NCBI GenBank assembly: GCA_028871455.1
Contig: JAGWNF010000014.1
Location: forward strand, 1 to 64,000
Reading direction: 5' to 3'
Source of the DNA: Alphaproteobacteria bacterium
GTDB taxonomy: Bacteria > Pseudomonadota > Alphaproteobacteria > ATCC43930 > CGMCC-115725
Length of the DNA: 64,000 bases
The translations under genes and the position numbers were made by a program. This document shows positions 62,756 to 64,000 of this stretch, piece after piece (positions within the stretch are counted from its first letter, which is position 1; the number at the start of each line of letters is the position of its first letter). The notes under the pieces are model-generated. The model was given only the letters and a program-made list of their open reading frames with translations. It had not been told where the DNA came from and ran no database searches.

Positions 62756-63444
62756 TGTTCAAGCGCGCGGTGCAACGCTACGGCACGACACCCGAGGCGG
62801 TGACGCCTTACCAGAAGGCAGCGCAGGTCTGGGACGAGCGCTTGGGCTCCGCCCGCGTCCAGGCGCGCAACTGGCGCCTGATGGCGTTCGGCGCGCTGGC
62901 GCTGTCGCTGGGTCTCGCCGGCGGGCTGATCTGGCAGGCGAGCCAGAGCCGCATCACGCCGTATGTGGTCGAGGTCGACCGGCTCGGCGAGGTCCAGGCC
63001 GTCGGCCCGGCGATTGAGCCGTATACACCCAAGGATGCCGAGATCGCCTGGTATCTGGCGCGGTTCATCACCGACGTGCGCTCGCTGTCGATCGACCCGG
63101 TGGTGGTCCGCCACGACTGGCTCGAGGCCTACGACTACGCCACCGATCATGGCGCGGTTTTCCTGAACGACTATGCGCGGCAGAACGATCCGTTCAAGGC
63201 CATCGGCGCGAAGTCGGTCGCGGTCAACGTCACCAGCGTCGTGCGGGTCTCGGCCTCCTCCTTCCAGATCAAATGGACCGAGCGGCACTACGACCACGAC
63301 AGCCTCGCCGCCACCGAGCGCTGGACCGCCATCCTCACCATCGTGATCAAGCCGCCGCGCACGGTCGATGCGCTGCAGAAGAACCCGCTCGGCATCTACG
63401 TCAACGGCATCAACTGGTCGCGTGAGCTGGGAGACTCGCCATGA
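62752..63444 (+). CDS. trbF: TrbF
   Basis: A 230-aa VirB8-type protein. VQRYGTTPEAVTPYQKAAQV then WDERLGSARVQARNW forms the cytoplasmic start, a single membrane helix (MAFGALALSLGLAGGLIWQA) follows, and a periplasmic NTF2-like domain (SRITPYVVEVDRLGEVQAVG, KWTERHYDHDSLAATERWTA) ends at residue 230. It bridges inner and outer parts of the channel. Overlaps trbG by 4 bp. Confidence 0.95.
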   Translation: MMFKRAVQRYGTTPEAVTPYQKAAQVWDERLGSARVQARNWRLMAFGALALSLGLAGGLIWQASQSRITPYVVEVDRLGEVQAVGPAIEPYTPKDAEIAWYLARFITDVRSLSIDPVVVRHDWLEAYDYATDHGAVFLNDYARQNDPFKAIGAKSVAVNVTSVVRVSASSFQIKWTERHYDHDSLAATERWTAILTIVIKPPRTVDALQKNPLGIYVNGINWSRELGDSP

Positions 63445-64000
63445 AGCGTTTGCGCTCGTTTGCTGCGTTGGCCGCTGTTCTTGTGCTGGCCGCTTGTGCC
63501 GGCAAGACGCCGCCGCCGCAGATCGCTTATGACTCGGGTTCGTTCACGGCAGCGGTGCCGGAAGCCACGCCGCCCAAACCGGTGCAGATCGTCAAAGTGC
63601 CCGAGCCGCTGCCGCTGCCGGGCCAACTGGAGCCGCTGCCTACCAAGGTCAAACCCGACACGCGCCCGCCCAAGGCGACGGTCGCCGCCGCCAATAAGGC
63701 GGCGCTCCAGGAGCCGACCAAGGCCGGCTACATCAATGCCATCCAGGTCTACCCCTACACCTCCGGCGCGCTCTACCGGCTTTATGCCGCGCCCGAGGAG
63801 GTGAGCGACATCGCCCTCCAACCGGGTGAGACCCTGACCTCGATCGCCGCCGGCGACACCGTGCGCTGGGTGGTGGGCGACACCACCAGCGGCGCGGGCG
63901 CCACCAAACAGGTCCATGTGCTGGTCAAGCCCTTCGCCCCTGGGCTCAAGACCAACATCGTGATCACCACCGACAAGCGCAGCTATCACCTGGCGCTCGA
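63441..64000 (+). CDS. trbG: TrbG (partial, runs off the window)
   Basis: The first 186 codons of a VirB9-type outer-membrane channel protein. A lipoprotein signal (LRSFAALAAVLVLAACAGKT, with lipobox LAAC) and a Pro-rich linker are followed by the beta domain: QVYPYTSGALYRLYAAPEEV then SDIALQPGETLTSIAAGDTV and RWVVGDTTSG. The end lies outside; trbI would be expected next. Confidence 0.9.
   Translation, partial: MKRLRSFAALAAVLVLAACAGKTPPPQIAYDSGSFTAAVPEATPPKPVQIVKVPEPLPLPGQLEPLPTKVKPDTRPPKATVAAANKAALQEPTKAGYINAIQVYPYTSGALYRLYAAPEEVSDIALQPGETLTSIAAGDTVRWVVGDTTSGAGATKQVHVLVKPFAPGLKTNIVITTDKRSYHLAL

Noticed and set aside
1-64000. CRISPR arrays, rRNA, tRNA, insertion sequences, integrase
   Set aside because: No spaced direct repeats, no RNA gene features and no transposase or recombinase motifs were found by eye.

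Overview
The window is GC-rich DNA from an alphaproteobacterium, most likely Hyphomicrobiales of the Bradyrhizobium/Rhodopseudomonas type. This rests on dense FixK/FNR-type boxes, Tat-exported HiPIPs, an MctP-type monocarboxylate symporter, a fused NuoE/NuoF-like formate dehydrogenase subunit, a DinB with an N-terminal zinc ribbon, and small proteins typical of that group. There is no rRNA, tRNA or CRISPR array that I can recognise. The window splits into two parts.

Part 1 (about 1-34.7 kb) is a chromosomal metabolic and stress region rich in gene debris. In order it holds: the start of a formate dehydrogenase subunit; an mctP operon (DUF3311, SSS symporter, PAS protein); an AlkA-type glycosylase; a scar joining two broken genes; an acetamidase/formamidase-family protein; a gamma-glutamyltransferase remnant; a HiPIP; an acetolactate synthase-like/semialdehyde dehydrogenase pair; an SDR; an FMN-dependent alpha-hydroxy-acid dehydrogenase; a DHA2 transporter; two DUF488 proteins; a second HiPIP beside a stand-alone succinate dehydrogenase iron-sulfur paralogue and an Nmad3-like gene; a Rieske/FAD reductase; a Crp-family regulator; aconitase; UspA; an SPW-repeat protein; a YpsA-like carrier; and DinB. 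Fourteen sites fit TTG(A/C)-N6-(T/G)CAA. Almost all lie 50-190 bp upstream of a start codon, so the region looks like a low-oxygen (FixK-type) regulon.

Part 2 (about 35-64 kb) is the transfer module of an integrative and conjugative element with a trb-type (P-type T4SS) mating system. It has a frameshifted DUF6499/DUF2285 regulator, an XRE regulator, a hairpin-rich leader, the ArdC antirestriction protein, ParB, a GNAT/DUF1778 toxin-antitoxin pair with an inverted-repeat operator, an HTH-TraF-transglycosylase cluster, a DUF3363 relaxase, the TraG coupling protein, CopG, a DNA methyltransferase and trbB-C-D-E-J-L-F-G (trbG runs off the end). No integrase or attachment site is visible.

Between relaxase and coupling protein sits a cargo block. 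Its main gene encodes a protein of about 1,770 residues with a D...QxK nuclease-like N-terminus, a P-loop STAND-like NTPase and a long helical C-terminus. This architecture resembles Avs-type antiphage sensors. A RelE/HigA-type toxin-antitoxin pair follows it. The element therefore combines self-protection (ArdC, methyltransferase), addiction modules and a probable abortive-infection defence gene.
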